A stretch of 64,000 nucleotides of DNA from contig NZ_FMIQ01000072.1 in the NCBI RefSeq assembly GCF_900095695.1, forward strand, positions 1-64,000, in the 5' to 3' direction. This stretch comes from Hafnia alvei (lineage in GTDB: Bacteria > Pseudomonadota > Gammaproteobacteria > Enterobacterales > Enterobacteriaceae). The notes under the pieces were generated by a model. It did no database searches. It saw only the letters and a list, made by a program, of their open reading frames with translations, and was not told the origin of the DNA. A program made the position numbers and the translations under genes. This document shows, one piece after another, positions 40,664 through 49,131 of this stretch (positions are counted from its first letter, which is position 1; each line of letters opens with the position of its first letter).

Positions 40664-40700
40664 TCCGTTGTGAGCACAGTGAGTTCGTAAACTAAATGTA

Positions 40701-40724
40701 AAAGCCCGCTTGCGGGCTTTTTTT
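40701..40724 (+). terminator. ugd terminator
   Basis: AAAGCCCGC with GCGGGCTTT and a long T-run, 37 bp after the ugd stop. Confidence 0.93.
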
Positions 40725-40894
40725 ATATTTTAAACTCCCAGTTTTAGCAAACGTATGCGTACACCTTCTGAACGCTTGAAACATCTATCGCATCAATCGC
40801 TATCCCATTAACTGCAAGCTGAGTTAACATAGCTGCCACACATGTGCTGTGAGGAGAGTCCTCGCAGGTATCATCCCTTAGACAGGAGTTTCCA

Positions 40895-42307
40895 ATGTCC
40901 AAACAACAGATCGGCGTTGTCGGTATGGCAGTGATGGGGCGTAACCTCGCGCTCAACATCGAAAGCCGCGGTTATACCGTATCCATCTTTAACCGTTCCA
41001 CGGACAAGACCGACGAAGTCGTTGCTGAGAACCCGGGCAAGAATTTAGTACCTTATTACACGGTACAGGAATTCGTTGAATCCCTTGAGAAGCCTCGTCG
41101 TATCCTGTTGATGGTGAAGGCTGGTGAAGCTACTGATAAGACTATCGATTCCCTGAAGCCTTATCTGGAAAAAGGCGATATTCTGATCGATGGCGGCAAT
41201 ACCTTCTTCCAAGACACTATTCGCCGTAACCGCGAACTGTCTGCTGAAGGTTTTAACTTCATTGGTACCGGTGTTTCCGGTGGTGAAGAAGGCGCGCTGA
41301 AAGGCCCATCTATCATGCCTGGTGGCCAGAAACATGCCTATGAACTGGTTGCTCCTATCCTGAAGAAAATTGCTGCGGTTGCAGAAGACGGCGAGGCGTG
41401 CGTAACCTACATCGGTTCTGATGGTGCTGGTCACTATGTGAAAATGGTCCACAACGGTATCGAATACGGTGATATGCAGCTGATTGCTGAAGCCTATTCT
41501 CTGCTGAAACATGGCCTGAATCTGTCTAATGACGAGCTGGCAACGACCTTTACCGAATGGAATAAAGGCGAACTGAACAGCTACCTGATCGACATCACTA
41601 AAGATATCTTCACCAAAAAAGATGAAGAGGGTAAATATCTGGTAGATGTGATCTTGGACGAAGCGGCTAACAAAGGCACCGGTAAATGGACCAGCCAGAG
41701 CTCTCTGGATTTGGGCGAACCACTGTCTCTGATTACGGAATCCGTGTTTGCACGCTATATCTCTTCACTGAAAGATCAGCGCGTTGCGGCATCTAAAGTG
41801 TTGTCTGGTCCGAAGGCTCAGGTCTTTAGCGGTGACAAAGCAGAATTCGTTGAGAAAGTTCGTCGTGCGCTGTACCTCGGCAAAATCGTTTCTTACGCGC
41901 AGGGCTTCTCTCAGCTGCGTGCTGCATCAGAGGAATACAGCTGGGATCTGAACTACGGCGAGATTGCTAAGATTTTCCGCGCCGGCTGTATTATTCGTGC
42001 ACAGTTCCTGCAGAAAATCACTGACGCTTATGCTCAGGATGCCTCAATTGCAAACCTGCTGCTGGCTCCGTACTTCAAGAAAATTGCTGATGAGTACCAG
42101 CAAGCGCTGCGTGACGTGGTGTCTTACGCTGTACAGAATGGTATCCCAACGCCTACGTTCTCTGCGGCGATTTCCTACTACGATAGCTATCGCTCAGCAG
42201 TGTTGCCGGCTAACCTGATTCAGGCTCAGCGTGATTACTTTGGAGCGCACACCTATAAGCGCACTGATAAAGAAGGTGTATTCCACACTGAGTGGCTGCA
42301 AGACTAA
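40895..42307 (+). CDS. gnd: 6-phosphogluconate dehydrogenase
   Basis: A 470-residue NADP-dependent enzyme of the pentose phosphate pathway. [16 protein letters not shown] binds [43 protein letters not shown] with the catalytic lysine, and the C-terminal tail [14 protein letters not shown] are all present. It flanks the O-antigen region as in most enterobacteria. Codon use is that of a highly expressed gene. A strong terminator follows. Confidence 0.97.
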   Translation: MSKQQIGVVGMAVMGRNLALNIESRGYTVSIFNRSTDKTDEVVAENPGKNLVPYYTVQEFVESLEKPRRILLMVKAGEATDKTIDSLKPYLEKGDILIDGGNTFFQDTIRRNRELSAEGFNFIGTGVSGGEEGALKGPSIMPGGQKHAYELVAPILKKIAAVAEDGEACVTYIGSDGAGHYVKMVHNGIEYGDMQLIAEAYSLLKHGLNLSNDELATTFTEWNKGELNSYLIDITKDIFTKKDEEGKYLVDVILDEAANKGTGKWTSQSSLDLGEPLSLITESVFARYISSLKDQRVAASKVLSGPKAQVFSGDKAEFVEKVRRALYLGKIVSYAQGFSQLRAASEEYSWDLNYGEIAKIFRAGCIIRAQFLQKITDAYAQDASIANLLLAPYFKKIADEYQQALRDVVSYAVQNGIPTPTFSAAISYYDSYRSAVLPANLIQAQRDYFGAHTYKRTDKEGVFHTEWLQD

Positions 42308-42337
42308 CATTCGGCGTCATTGAACGTAGAAATCAAG

Positions 42338-42362
42338 ATCCGGGCTTGCCCGGATTTTTTTC
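42338..42362 (+). terminator. gnd terminator
   Basis: ATCCGGGC with GCCCGGAT plus T7 run. Confidence 0.92.
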
Positions 42363-42526
42363 GCCCCAAATTGACTCGTTTGCGCGAAATTTCAGCATTT
42401 AGTCATCTTTATTCACTATTTGAGGTGTTTTTATCATGTTGCCGGATGGCTAAACTGGGTAATATAAGAATAGTGAGAGGCTATACCTCGAAGCCGTGAA
42501 ACGGTATCTTGTTAGTCACAGCCTGA

Positions 42527-42883
<357 letters not shown>

Positions 42884-43036
42884 GATCCCTATCCCACAGG
42901 CAGGGCATCTCGCTCTGCCTGCACTTCAAATGCAAATTCTTGCTTCACCTTCCAATCAAGTTAAACAAATTTCGCTAGCGGTTAAATCTTAATATGCGTA
43001 TGGGGCAGCTCGAAAAACCCAAGGGATAAAAAGCAA

Positions 43037-43065
43037 AAAACCCGCTTAGTTTCCTAAGCAGGTTT
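43037..43065 (-). terminator. tRNA-Asn 1 terminator
   Basis: AAACCCGCTTAG pairs with CTAAGCAGGTTT (one G-U pair); the A-run on the plus strand gives a U-run on the transcribed minus strand. Confidence 0.88.
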
Positions 43066-43073
43066 CTCAAATT

Positions 43074-43149
43074 TGGCTCCTCTGACTGGACTCGAACCAG
43101 TGACATACGGATTAACAGTCCGCCGTTCTACCGACTGAACTACAGAGGA
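43074..43149 (-). tRNA. tRNA-Asn (GTT), copy 1
   Basis: A 76-nt tRNA with encoded CCA. Acceptor TCCTCTG pairs with CAGAGGA, discriminator G. Anticodon loop CTGTTAATC holds GTT; T-loop GGTTCGAGTCC. A consensus promoter lies directly upstream on the minus strand: -35 TTTACA (43191-43196), 17-bp spacer, -10 TAATAT (43168-43173), followed by a GC-rich discriminator (CGCCTCG) typical of stringently controlled stable RNA genes. Confidence 0.98.
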
Positions 43150-43723
43150 ATCGTTTGAACGAGGCGAATATTAGCGAGCTTACCCAATCTTGTAAAGCCC
43201 AAAAGCGATTATCCGAGTTGATTGCTTAGCAAATCAGCAAAATGCCGCTTTTTTAACAAGTTATCGCAAAAACATCCACTCTGTGGTTCTGGTTATAGCA
43301 TGGTTGAACTATTCAATATGCCTGCCGCTGGTATCTAGTAGACGCCATGCAGCGATAGTGCCTCAACATGTTCACCCAACATCAACCGCTGAGCTTCATG
43401 CAAGCACCGGCGCTTTAAACTAAAGGGCAGGGCTAAAAGAAGCGATCTTACTGAAATAGTGATGGCTGGGGGAGCCCGACATGTGCGAGGCTGGCAAGTT
43501 GCTCAATCTCTAGTGGGATAAGAAAATTATCTCGTCGCTAACTGATAGATTTCGCCACTCGCTGGCTGTGGGAGTCTTTGCTCACTAGAGCGAGTTAGCA
43601 TTGCCCATCTCTTCAATGAGTAGGCAATAGTGAATCGACACTCTATGTCTTATGCACAATGAGATTTAAAGTCTAGAAATGAAAAACGCCTCGCATTTCT
43701 TTCGAAGTGCAAGGCGTTGAATT
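43150..43723. other. Spacer between tRNA-Asn 1 and 2
   Basis: About 570 bp containing the promoter of copy 1 at its left end and the terminator of copy 2 at its right end. No gene, integrase or recognisable mobile element is visible. The middle looks like degraded non-coding sequence. Confidence 0.5.
43685..43718 (-). terminator. tRNA-Asn 2 terminator
   Basis: AACGCCTCGCATTTC pairs with GAAGTGCAAGGCGTT (G-U pairs), A-run on the plus strand. The stem sequence differs from those of the other three copies. Confidence 0.85.
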
Positions 43724-43799
43724 TGGCTCCTCTGACTGGACTCGAACCAGTGACATACGGATTAACAGTCCGCCGTTCTACCGACTGAACTACAGAGGA
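43724..43799 (-). tRNA. tRNA-Asn (GTT), copy 2
   Basis: Identical in sequence to copy 1 over all 76 nt. Own promoter on the minus strand: -35 TTTACA (43841-43846), 17-bp spacer, -10 TATTAT (43818-43823). Confidence 0.98.
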
Positions 43800-44047
43800 A
43801 TCGTGTGAACGAGGCGCATAATAGCGAGGGAGTATTCCACTGTAAAGTGTTAAACATAAAATGTGATTTGTTTGATTGATTTATCGTCATCATGTTGATT
43901 TTTTAGGATTACATGGATGATTTACCACCATTTGTGAGTTTGTAAGTATCTGAGACGTAAAACCGACGAAAGTAGAAGCATACAGGATGAAAAAACGAGT
44001 AGCTCAACAAATATCAATAGATTGCATAGCTGAATGCAAACAGCAAA

Positions 44048-44077
44048 AAGCCCGCTTAAGTTTCCTTAAGCAGGCTT
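44048..44077 (-). terminator. tRNA-Asn 3 terminator
   Basis: AAGCCCGCTTAAG pairs with CTTAAGCAGGCTT, U-run on the minus strand. Confidence 0.88.
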
Positions 44078-44085
44078 CTCAAATT

Positions 44086-44161
44086 TGGCTCCTCTGACTG
44101 GACTCGAACCAGTGACATACGGATTAACAGTCCGCCGTTCTACCGACTGAACTACAGAGGA
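44086..44161 (-). tRNA. tRNA-Asn (GTT), copy 3
   Basis: Identical to copies 1 and 2. Own promoter: -35 TTTACA (44203-44208), 17-bp spacer, -10 TATTAT (44180-44185). Confidence 0.98.
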
Positions 44162-44755
44162 ATCGTTTGAACGAGGCAGATAATAGCGGCCTCTCACGAG
44201 GCTGTAAAGCCTAAATTACTATTTTTGCACTGTTCGCTTATCTTCTAAGCATAATGATGAGTTTTTGTCTTAATCTCATTTTAGTTTTGTTGCAGAGCAC
44301 GATCCTTTGTTCGCACAAATAGCCCTCTCTGCGGGAAATGCCTTCTCAGGCGTTCTCAACATCACTTTGATTAAGTTACGTCAGCGAGGTGAATAGCGCA
44401 CAAGCATTGCAAGAAATAATTCAACGGTAACGTTCAAGCATGAAATCCGACTGAAGGTTGCCAAATGGCTACTATCCTCACCCAAGCATATTCGTCCGAA
44501 AGCTTTCCATTCACACTTTCATTTAATGCCCAAACCGATTTCACCGCATTAGCCGACTACTGCGAGCGCTTCGCTAATGGAATGCTATTTTCTGGGTGAA
44601 AGGTAGGCGCTGTGTTACTGCCTTGAAGATTGCCTGAACCTGTTATCGAACCTGATTGACCCCAAATCTGACCACCAAATTCTTTCGGTATACGCAGACG
44701 GCATACGCAGAAAAGCAAAAAGCCCGCTTAGTTTCCTAAGCAGGCTTCTTAAATA
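44162..44755. other. Spacer between tRNA-Asn 3 and 4, with a possible gene remnant
   Basis: About 590 bp. Left end carries the copy 3 promoter, right end the copy 4 terminator. A short frame 44465-44599 (44 residues, beginning MATILTQAYSSESFPF) reads like protein sequence but lacks a good ribosome site and has no recognised family; it may be a decayed N-terminal fragment. No integrase or direct repeat of an att site is seen. Confidence 0.3.
44720..44747 (-). terminator. tRNA-Asn 4 terminator
   Basis: AAGCCCGCTTAG pairs with CTAAGCAGGCTT, U-run on the minus strand. Confidence 0.88.
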
Positions 44756-44831
44756 TGGCTCCTCTGACTGGACTCGAACCAGTGACATACGGATTAACAG
44801 TCCGCCGTTCTACCGACTGAACTACAGAGGA
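44756..44831 (-). tRNA. tRNA-Asn (GTT), copy 4
   Basis: Identical to the other three copies. It has the best promoter of the set: -35 TTGACA (44873-44878), 17-bp spacer, -10 TAATAT (44850-44855), followed by a GC-rich discriminator. Confidence 0.98.
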
Positions 44832-45006
44832 ATCGTTTGAACGGGGCAGATATTAGCGAGCGTGGAGGTGACTGTCAACGGCTAATTAAAATAGTGAGAC
44901 TGATTGCTGATTAAGTGCACAAAAAGCTAAAACTTTGTTCTTTATCGCAAAGTAACCCTTTTATTTTTCTTACTATTGTGCGGTTGAATCACATACTGGA
45001 ATACTT

Positions 45007-45453
45007 ATGCGTGCTAAGGATTTAGTCTCATCGAGCCAGTTCTACCCCCTCAGACTTCTGCCGGGAACAGAGTTAATTGCCGAGTTAAGGCAGTTTATTG
45101 CCACACATCACATCAAAGCAGGCTGGATCGCCTCCGTGGTTGGAAGCCTTTCAACCGTTTCGCTTCGATACGCCGGGTGCGAACGCACTAGCTTAATTGA
45201 AGGAACATTTGAAGTTATCGCCCTAGGCGGGACTCTGGATAGCCAATTCGAACATCTGCATATGTCGGTTGCCGATGAAACCGGTCGGATGTTCGGTGGC
45301 CATGTTATGCCTGGAAATATTGTTAGAACCACGCTAGAGCTCATCATTGGTGAGTTGTGTGATGTCGATTTTTCACGTCAGGATTGTGTTTTATCCGGCT
45401 ACGAAGAATTAGCTATCACGCCCCGCAGCGCTCTTAAGGACGAGAATAAATGA
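45007..45453 (+). CDS. PPC/DUF296-domain protein
   Basis: A 148-residue single-domain protein of the PPC family (plants and prokaryotes conserved, DUF296). Landmarks: LRLLPGTELIAELRQFI at the start, AGWIASVVGSLSTVSLRY, GTFEVIALGGTL, then HLHMSVADETGRMFGGHVM, a histidine-rich segment that may bind a ligand or metal, and TTLELIIGEL. In plants the domain is fused to AT-hooks; bacterial members are free-standing trimers of unknown function. Its stop overlaps the S-component start by 4 nt, so it is expressed with an ECF importer and might sense or handle its substrate. Confidence 0.82.
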   Translation: MRAKDLVSSSQFYPLRLLPGTELIAELRQFIATHHIKAGWIASVVGSLSTVSLRYAGCERTSLIEGTFEVIALGGTLDSQFEHLHMSVADETGRMFGGHVMPGNIVRTTLELIIGELCDVDFSRQDCVLSGYEELAITPRSALKDENK

Positions 45454-46031
45454 AAGAGAAATACCAGTTTTCTAGTCGTAGCTTAGTTCTGATCGTCATT
45501 TGTGTTGCGATTAATATGATCGCAGGGCAGATGATTTCTATGCTTAAACTCCCCCTTTTTTTAGATTCGATTGGCACCGTACTATGCGCAGTGCTGGCGG
45601 GACCTTGGGTTGCGTTATTTACGGGGCTAGTGACTAATTTGCTCTGGGGACTTCTAACCGGTCCGATTGCAGCTGCTTTTGCGCCTGTTTCCATGGTCAT
45701 TGGCTGCGTAGCTGGTGTGATGGCGCGAGCGGGGTGGTTTAAATCGTTTGGCCGCGTCGTGATTACCGGCGTGGTAATCACGCTGTGCTTAACGGTAGTG
45801 GCGGTGCCTATTCGGACTTATCTGTTTGGCGGTGCGACAGGAAGTGGCGCTGACTTCGTGGTGGCCTATTTACATGCTGTCGGTGAAGGGTTGCAAGAGT
45901 CCGTGGCTTTCACCGTTGTCGGCGTTAATCTTATAGATAAAATTCTAACGGTGCTGATTGTATGGGGGCTTCTGCGTCGCATGCCTGAGCGCACGCGCCA
46001 TAATTTCCCGCATATGGCACCGATTCGTTAA
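45450..46031 (+). CDS. ECF transporter S component (substrate-binding membrane subunit)
   Basis: A 193-residue integral membrane protein with about six helices and a small polar N-terminus. LDSIGTVLCAVLAGPWVALFTGLVTNLLWGLLTGP resembles S components of energy-coupling-factor transporters, which bind vitamins, precursors or metals and topple in the membrane to release them. The substrate cannot be named from sequence. It is coupled by overlaps to the PPC gene upstream and EcfT downstream. ECF importers are uncommon in enterobacteria. Confidence 0.82.
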   Translation: MKEKYQFSSRSLVLIVICVAINMIAGQMISMLKLPLFLDSIGTVLCAVLAGPWVALFTGLVTNLLWGLLTGPIAAAFAPVSMVIGCVAGVMARAGWFKSFGRVVITGVVITLCLTVVAVPIRTYLFGGATGSGADFVVAYLHAVGEGLQESVAFTVVGVNLIDKILTVLIVWGLLRRMPERTRHNFPHMAPIR

Positions 46032-46753
46032 TGCATCCTTTTACATGGCTAGCGCTCTGGTTTTGGTATTCCGTCAGCGCGCTATTTTTACCTCTGCCAA
46101 TTCTTGTTGGATGGGGCTTGTTGCCTGTGGCAATTATTATAATCTGGCCTGCGGCACGCTGGCGTATCAAAGTGGTGATGGCCTTTATGATCCCCATGGG
46201 AATAGGGCTGTGGCTCGTTCACAGCCACTGGCTCCAGTCGCTGTTTTCTCATAGTGACAAAATCAGTTTTACCGTTCCCATATTTGCCATTGCACTGTGG
46301 TTACGTCTGCTCGTTTTCTTTGCAGCCGCTCAACTGTGGCTGCAAACAGTCTCAACTCAGCGCTTTGTTGCTGCTTTATTATCTAGTCGCTTACCTGTCG
46401 GCATCGCTTATTTGTGCGCTGGCCCTCTACTGCTAAAAGAGCAACTTAAACAGCAATTAGCCGCGATTAAAGAAGCACAAAGCGCGCGTGGCGTGAGTTT
46501 TGATGGCACCCTTATTCAGCGATTGAAAACGATCGTACCGTTGCTTTCACCTCTACTACTGCAAAGTCTCAATGATTTAACCACGCGAAGTGCTGGGTTA
46601 GATGCGCGGGCATTTCGTCTCTATCCACATCGCACCGTTCTTAAACCCATCTTCGAACATCGCTGGGAGCCATTTTTGCGCGCTGTTTTACTCTGTTGTT
46701 TGCTGGTTGAAGGAGGTGCGTTTTGGCTTTATCACTCGATATCGATCGGTTAG
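46031..46753 (+). CDS. ECF transporter T component (EcfT)
   Basis: A 240-residue membrane protein with four to six helices and the two cytoplasmic coupling helices of EcfT. The first coupling motif is SARG (residues 151-154, KEAQSARGVSF). The second reads DARAF (191-195) instead of the usual ARGF-like form. These helices seat in grooves of the two ATPases. The gene overlaps the S component by 1 nt and the first ATPase by 31 nt. Confidence 0.85.
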   Translation: MHPFTWLALWFWYSVSALFLPLPILVGWGLLPVAIIIIWPAARWRIKVVMAFMIPMGIGLWLVHSHWLQSLFSHSDKISFTVPIFAIALWLRLLVFFAAAQLWLQTVSTQRFVAALLSSRLPVGIAYLCAGPLLLKEQLKQQLAAIKEAQSARGVSFDGTLIQRLKTIVPLLSPLLLQSLNDLTTRSAGLDARAFRLYPHRTVLKPIFEHRWEPFLRAVLLCCLLVEGGAFWLYHSISIG

Positions 46754-47535
46754 TGGTGGATGTGCATGGCGTTTTTCAGCTAGGGCCAATAATCCTGACG
46801 CTGGAAGAAGGGCACTGGCTTGCCATTCTCGGTGGGAATGGTTCAGGAAAAAGCCTGCTGGCTAAATTTTTGGTTGGAGCCCTTGAAGAAAACGCATTGC
46901 GGCATATTCAAGGCCAGGGCGAGGTGTTGGGTTGCAACATTTTGCACGAGCATGAAGTGAAATATACCCGCCAATGGGTTCAGCAGTCGCCCTATTTACA
47001 GTTTTCCGGTTGTTGTTTTACCGTTGAAGACGAAATTGCATTTGGGCCACAGAATTTAGCGCTGCCTGCCGCTGAAATAATGACGCGAGTTGAAACTGCC
47101 CTGACGCGTTTCAATTGCCTGCACCTGCGCTTACGCAACCCCCAGACGCTATCGGGAGGTGAAGCGCAGCGGGTATTACTCGCCTGTGCTCTGGTCATGC
47201 ATCCAAAATTATTAGTACTGGATCAGGCGTTGGGGCGATTAAGCCAAGAGGCGACCTATCAAGCGCTTGATGCTATTCAATGCTATACGCAAGAGCTGCA
47301 GTGCTCGGTGGTTATGCTTGAACATCGTCTTTTCCCTGCGGCAGATTATTGCCCGCAGCGTGTACTGCTGAAAGAAGGAAGTACGAGCTTTTTTGATGAG
47401 ATCCTTCCGTCGTCATTAGTGCAACAAGTCGTATTACCTGAACAATTGAAAACGGCGCTGCTGCAAGAAACTCAGAATCTTAATGATGTCACACTGGTGT
47501 TTTCTCCTTTTATGCGAGGCTGTCAGCCATGCTAA
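46723..47535 (+). CDS. ECF ATPase 1, with Gln in place of the catalytic Glu
   Basis: A 270-residue ABC ATPase. Walker A GGNGSGKS (37-44), Q-loop Q88, canonical signature LSGGE (143-147) and switch His201. Walker B reads LLVLDQALG, with Q168 where the catalytic glutamate normally stands, so its own ATP site should be hydrolysis-poor. It starts at TTG 46723 behind a perfect AGGAGGTG (46711-46718), inside the EcfT gene. The C-terminal 60 residues beyond the core are unassigned. It pairs with the next gene product. Confidence 0.88.
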   Translation: MALSLDIDRLVVDVHGVFQLGPIILTLEEGHWLAILGGNGSGKSLLAKFLVGALEENALRHIQGQGEVLGCNILHEHEVKYTRQWVQQSPYLQFSGCCFTVEDEIAFGPQNLALPAAEIMTRVETALTRFNCLHLRLRNPQTLSGGEAQRVLLACALVMHPKLLVLDQALGRLSQEATYQALDAIQCYTQELQCSVVMLEHRLFPAADYCPQRVLLKEGSTSFFDEILPSSLVQQVVLPEQLKTALLQETQNLNDVTLVFSPFMRGCQPC

Positions 47536-48182
47536 ACATAGAAAATATGGGGTTTAGCTGGGAGGCAGAAAAGGACTGCCTTCAAGGCGTAAATCTGCAT
47601 ATCAAACGTGGTGAGCAATGGGTGATTACCGGAGAAAACGGTGCCGGAAAATCGACGCTTCTGCGACTGGCAGCGGGTTTGCTCAAACCGAGTCGTGGGA
47701 GTGTCTATTTGGACGGCGTAGATCTTGCACAGATGAAATCGCTAGAAAAAGCCGCCCAGATTGGTTTTCTGTTTCAGGAAGTTGAACGCCAGTTGTTCCA
47801 TAGTTCAGTACTCGATGAAATCCGGTTTGGGCTACGATTACAGCGTTTGCCATCGGCACTGATTGAGGCGCGAGCACAGAATGCCCTCGAGACATGTGGG
47901 CTAATTGCCGTTGCGAATAAACACCCGCTCGATTTACACAGTGGACAGCGCCGTATGGTCGCCGTTGCGTGCCTATGTGCTATGCAGTCGCCCTTACTAC
48001 TTTTAGACGAGCCGAGCCGAGATTTTGATCCGTATTGGATGGGGGTTTTTGACGCTTGGTTGAAGAAACGGCGTGAGCAAGGAACAACTGTGTTAGCGAT
48101 AAGTCACGATCCTGAATTTTCCCAACGACACTTCAAACGCACTATTTTGGTCAATGAGGGAACCGCGCGAATCGCTATCTAG
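47529..48182 (+). CDS. ECF ATPase 2, with degenerate signature motif
   Basis: A 217-residue ABC ATPase. Walker A GENGAGKS (35-42), Q-loop Q83, intact Walker [13 protein letters not shown] (D160, E161) and switch His193. The signature helix reads LHSGQ (136-140) instead of LSGGQ. In a heterodimer this deviant signature would face the Walker A/B of ATPase 1, which itself lacks the catalytic Glu; the other site would be fully canonical. It overlaps the previous gene by 7 nt and ends the operon. Confidence 0.88.
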   Translation: MLNIENMGFSWEAEKDCLQGVNLHIKRGEQWVITGENGAGKSTLLRLAAGLLKPSRGSVYLDGVDLAQMKSLEKAAQIGFLFQEVERQLFHSSVLDEIRFGLRLQRLPSALIEARAQNALETCGLIAVANKHPLDLHSGQRRMVAVACLCAMQSPLLLLDEPSRDFDPYWMGVFDAWLKKRREQGTTVLAISHDPEFSQRHFKRTILVNEGTARIAI

Positions 48183-48969
48183 CATTCATGGCAGACAGAT
48201 CGCTTGCCTGCGCGTGCTGCTGCCGAGCAAGTGGATCTTGTTGATAGAATTTAACAAAATGCGCATACATGGCGGGAAAACGCCCGTAGAGCAGTTCAGG
48301 TGCGCTAAAAAAGTATTCAGAAAGCACGGCAAAGCATTCTGCCGGTTCGCTTGCTGCATAAGCATCAAGGCTGGTGGCCGCCTCACCGACAACGTCGACT
48401 TCATCTTGAATGGAGTTCATGGCCGCCTGTAGGTCATATTCCCACTGCGCAACATCTTTAAGCGCAATCGGCGGAATGCCGGTAGCGACGCCGGCGTTAC
48501 GCATGTCGAGCTTATGTGCCGTCTCATGAATGATAAGGTTGTAGCCAGACAGGTCGAAAGAGTCTTTCACATCCATCAAATTCAAGATAACCGGTCCCTG
48601 CGCCGAACATTGTCCTGCTTGCACCATTGGGCCGGTATGAACTAAGCCGATGTCATCTTGCCATTCTTCATGAAAAATAAAAGGCTCTGGATAGAGCAGA
48701 ATTTCATGAAACCCATCAAGCCAGTCAATGCCAAGTTCGAGTACCGGCAGTGAAAAGAGTAAAGCGATACGAGCCTCAAACAGAGGAGAAAGGCACAGGT
48801 CTTGTAATGGGACGATGCGTTTCACCTGCAAGAACTTCGAGGCAATCAGCGTGAGTTTATGCGATTCGGCGGGTGTGAGCGTTGCAAGCAGAGGAATAGC
48901 TAACGCGTCTTCCCAGGGATAATTGGCAAGAGGGCGATTCTCACCTGCGTTCCAAGGCCACTTAATCAT
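48175..48969 (-). CDS. mtfA: MtfA, Mlc titration factor / zinc peptidase
   Basis: A 264-residue zinc metallopeptidase homologous to E. coli MtfA (265 aa), which binds the repressor Mlc and so raises ptsG expression. The HETAH zinc motif (148-152, [10 protein letters not shown]) and third ligand glutamate near 211 ([14 protein letters not shown]) are intact. In E. coli it too neighbours asn tRNA genes. Its stop overlaps the end of the convergent ECF ATPase gene by 8 bp, so no terminator lies between them. Confidence 0.94.
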   Translation of the reverse strand: MIKWPWNAGENRPLANYPWEDALAIPLLATLTPAESHKLTLIASKFLQVKRIVPLQDLCLSPLFEARIALLFSLPVLELGIDWLDGFHEILLYPEPFIFHEEWQDDIGLVHTGPMVQAGQCSAQGPVILNLMDVKDSFDLSGYNLIIHETAHKLDMRNAGVATGIPPIALKDVAQWEYDLQAAMNSIQDEVDVVGEAATSLDAYAASEPAECFAVLSEYFFSAPELLYGRFPAMYAHFVKFYQQDPLARQQHAQASDLSAMNAR

Positions 48970-49131
48970 TAGAATGCTCGCAACATGATGGGTTATTCAC
49001 CACTGTTTTATCATGAAAAAGCGTAAGGATAAAACAGTAAACTCAGCGCGTAGATAATCATTTTTTTTCCAATGAGTCTGTGATTAAGCCCACGCTTGTT
49101 GCTCGCTTGCATAAATAAATCAATACGTTGG

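Noticed and set aside
41045..41512. 155-codon frame antisense to gnd
   Set aside because: It is the shadow of a strongly biased coding gene; no ribosome site and no protein-like family features.
43074..44831. Repeats as a mobile element or CRISPR
   Set aside because: The four 76-bp repeats are tRNA-Asn genes with clear acceptor, anticodon and T arms.
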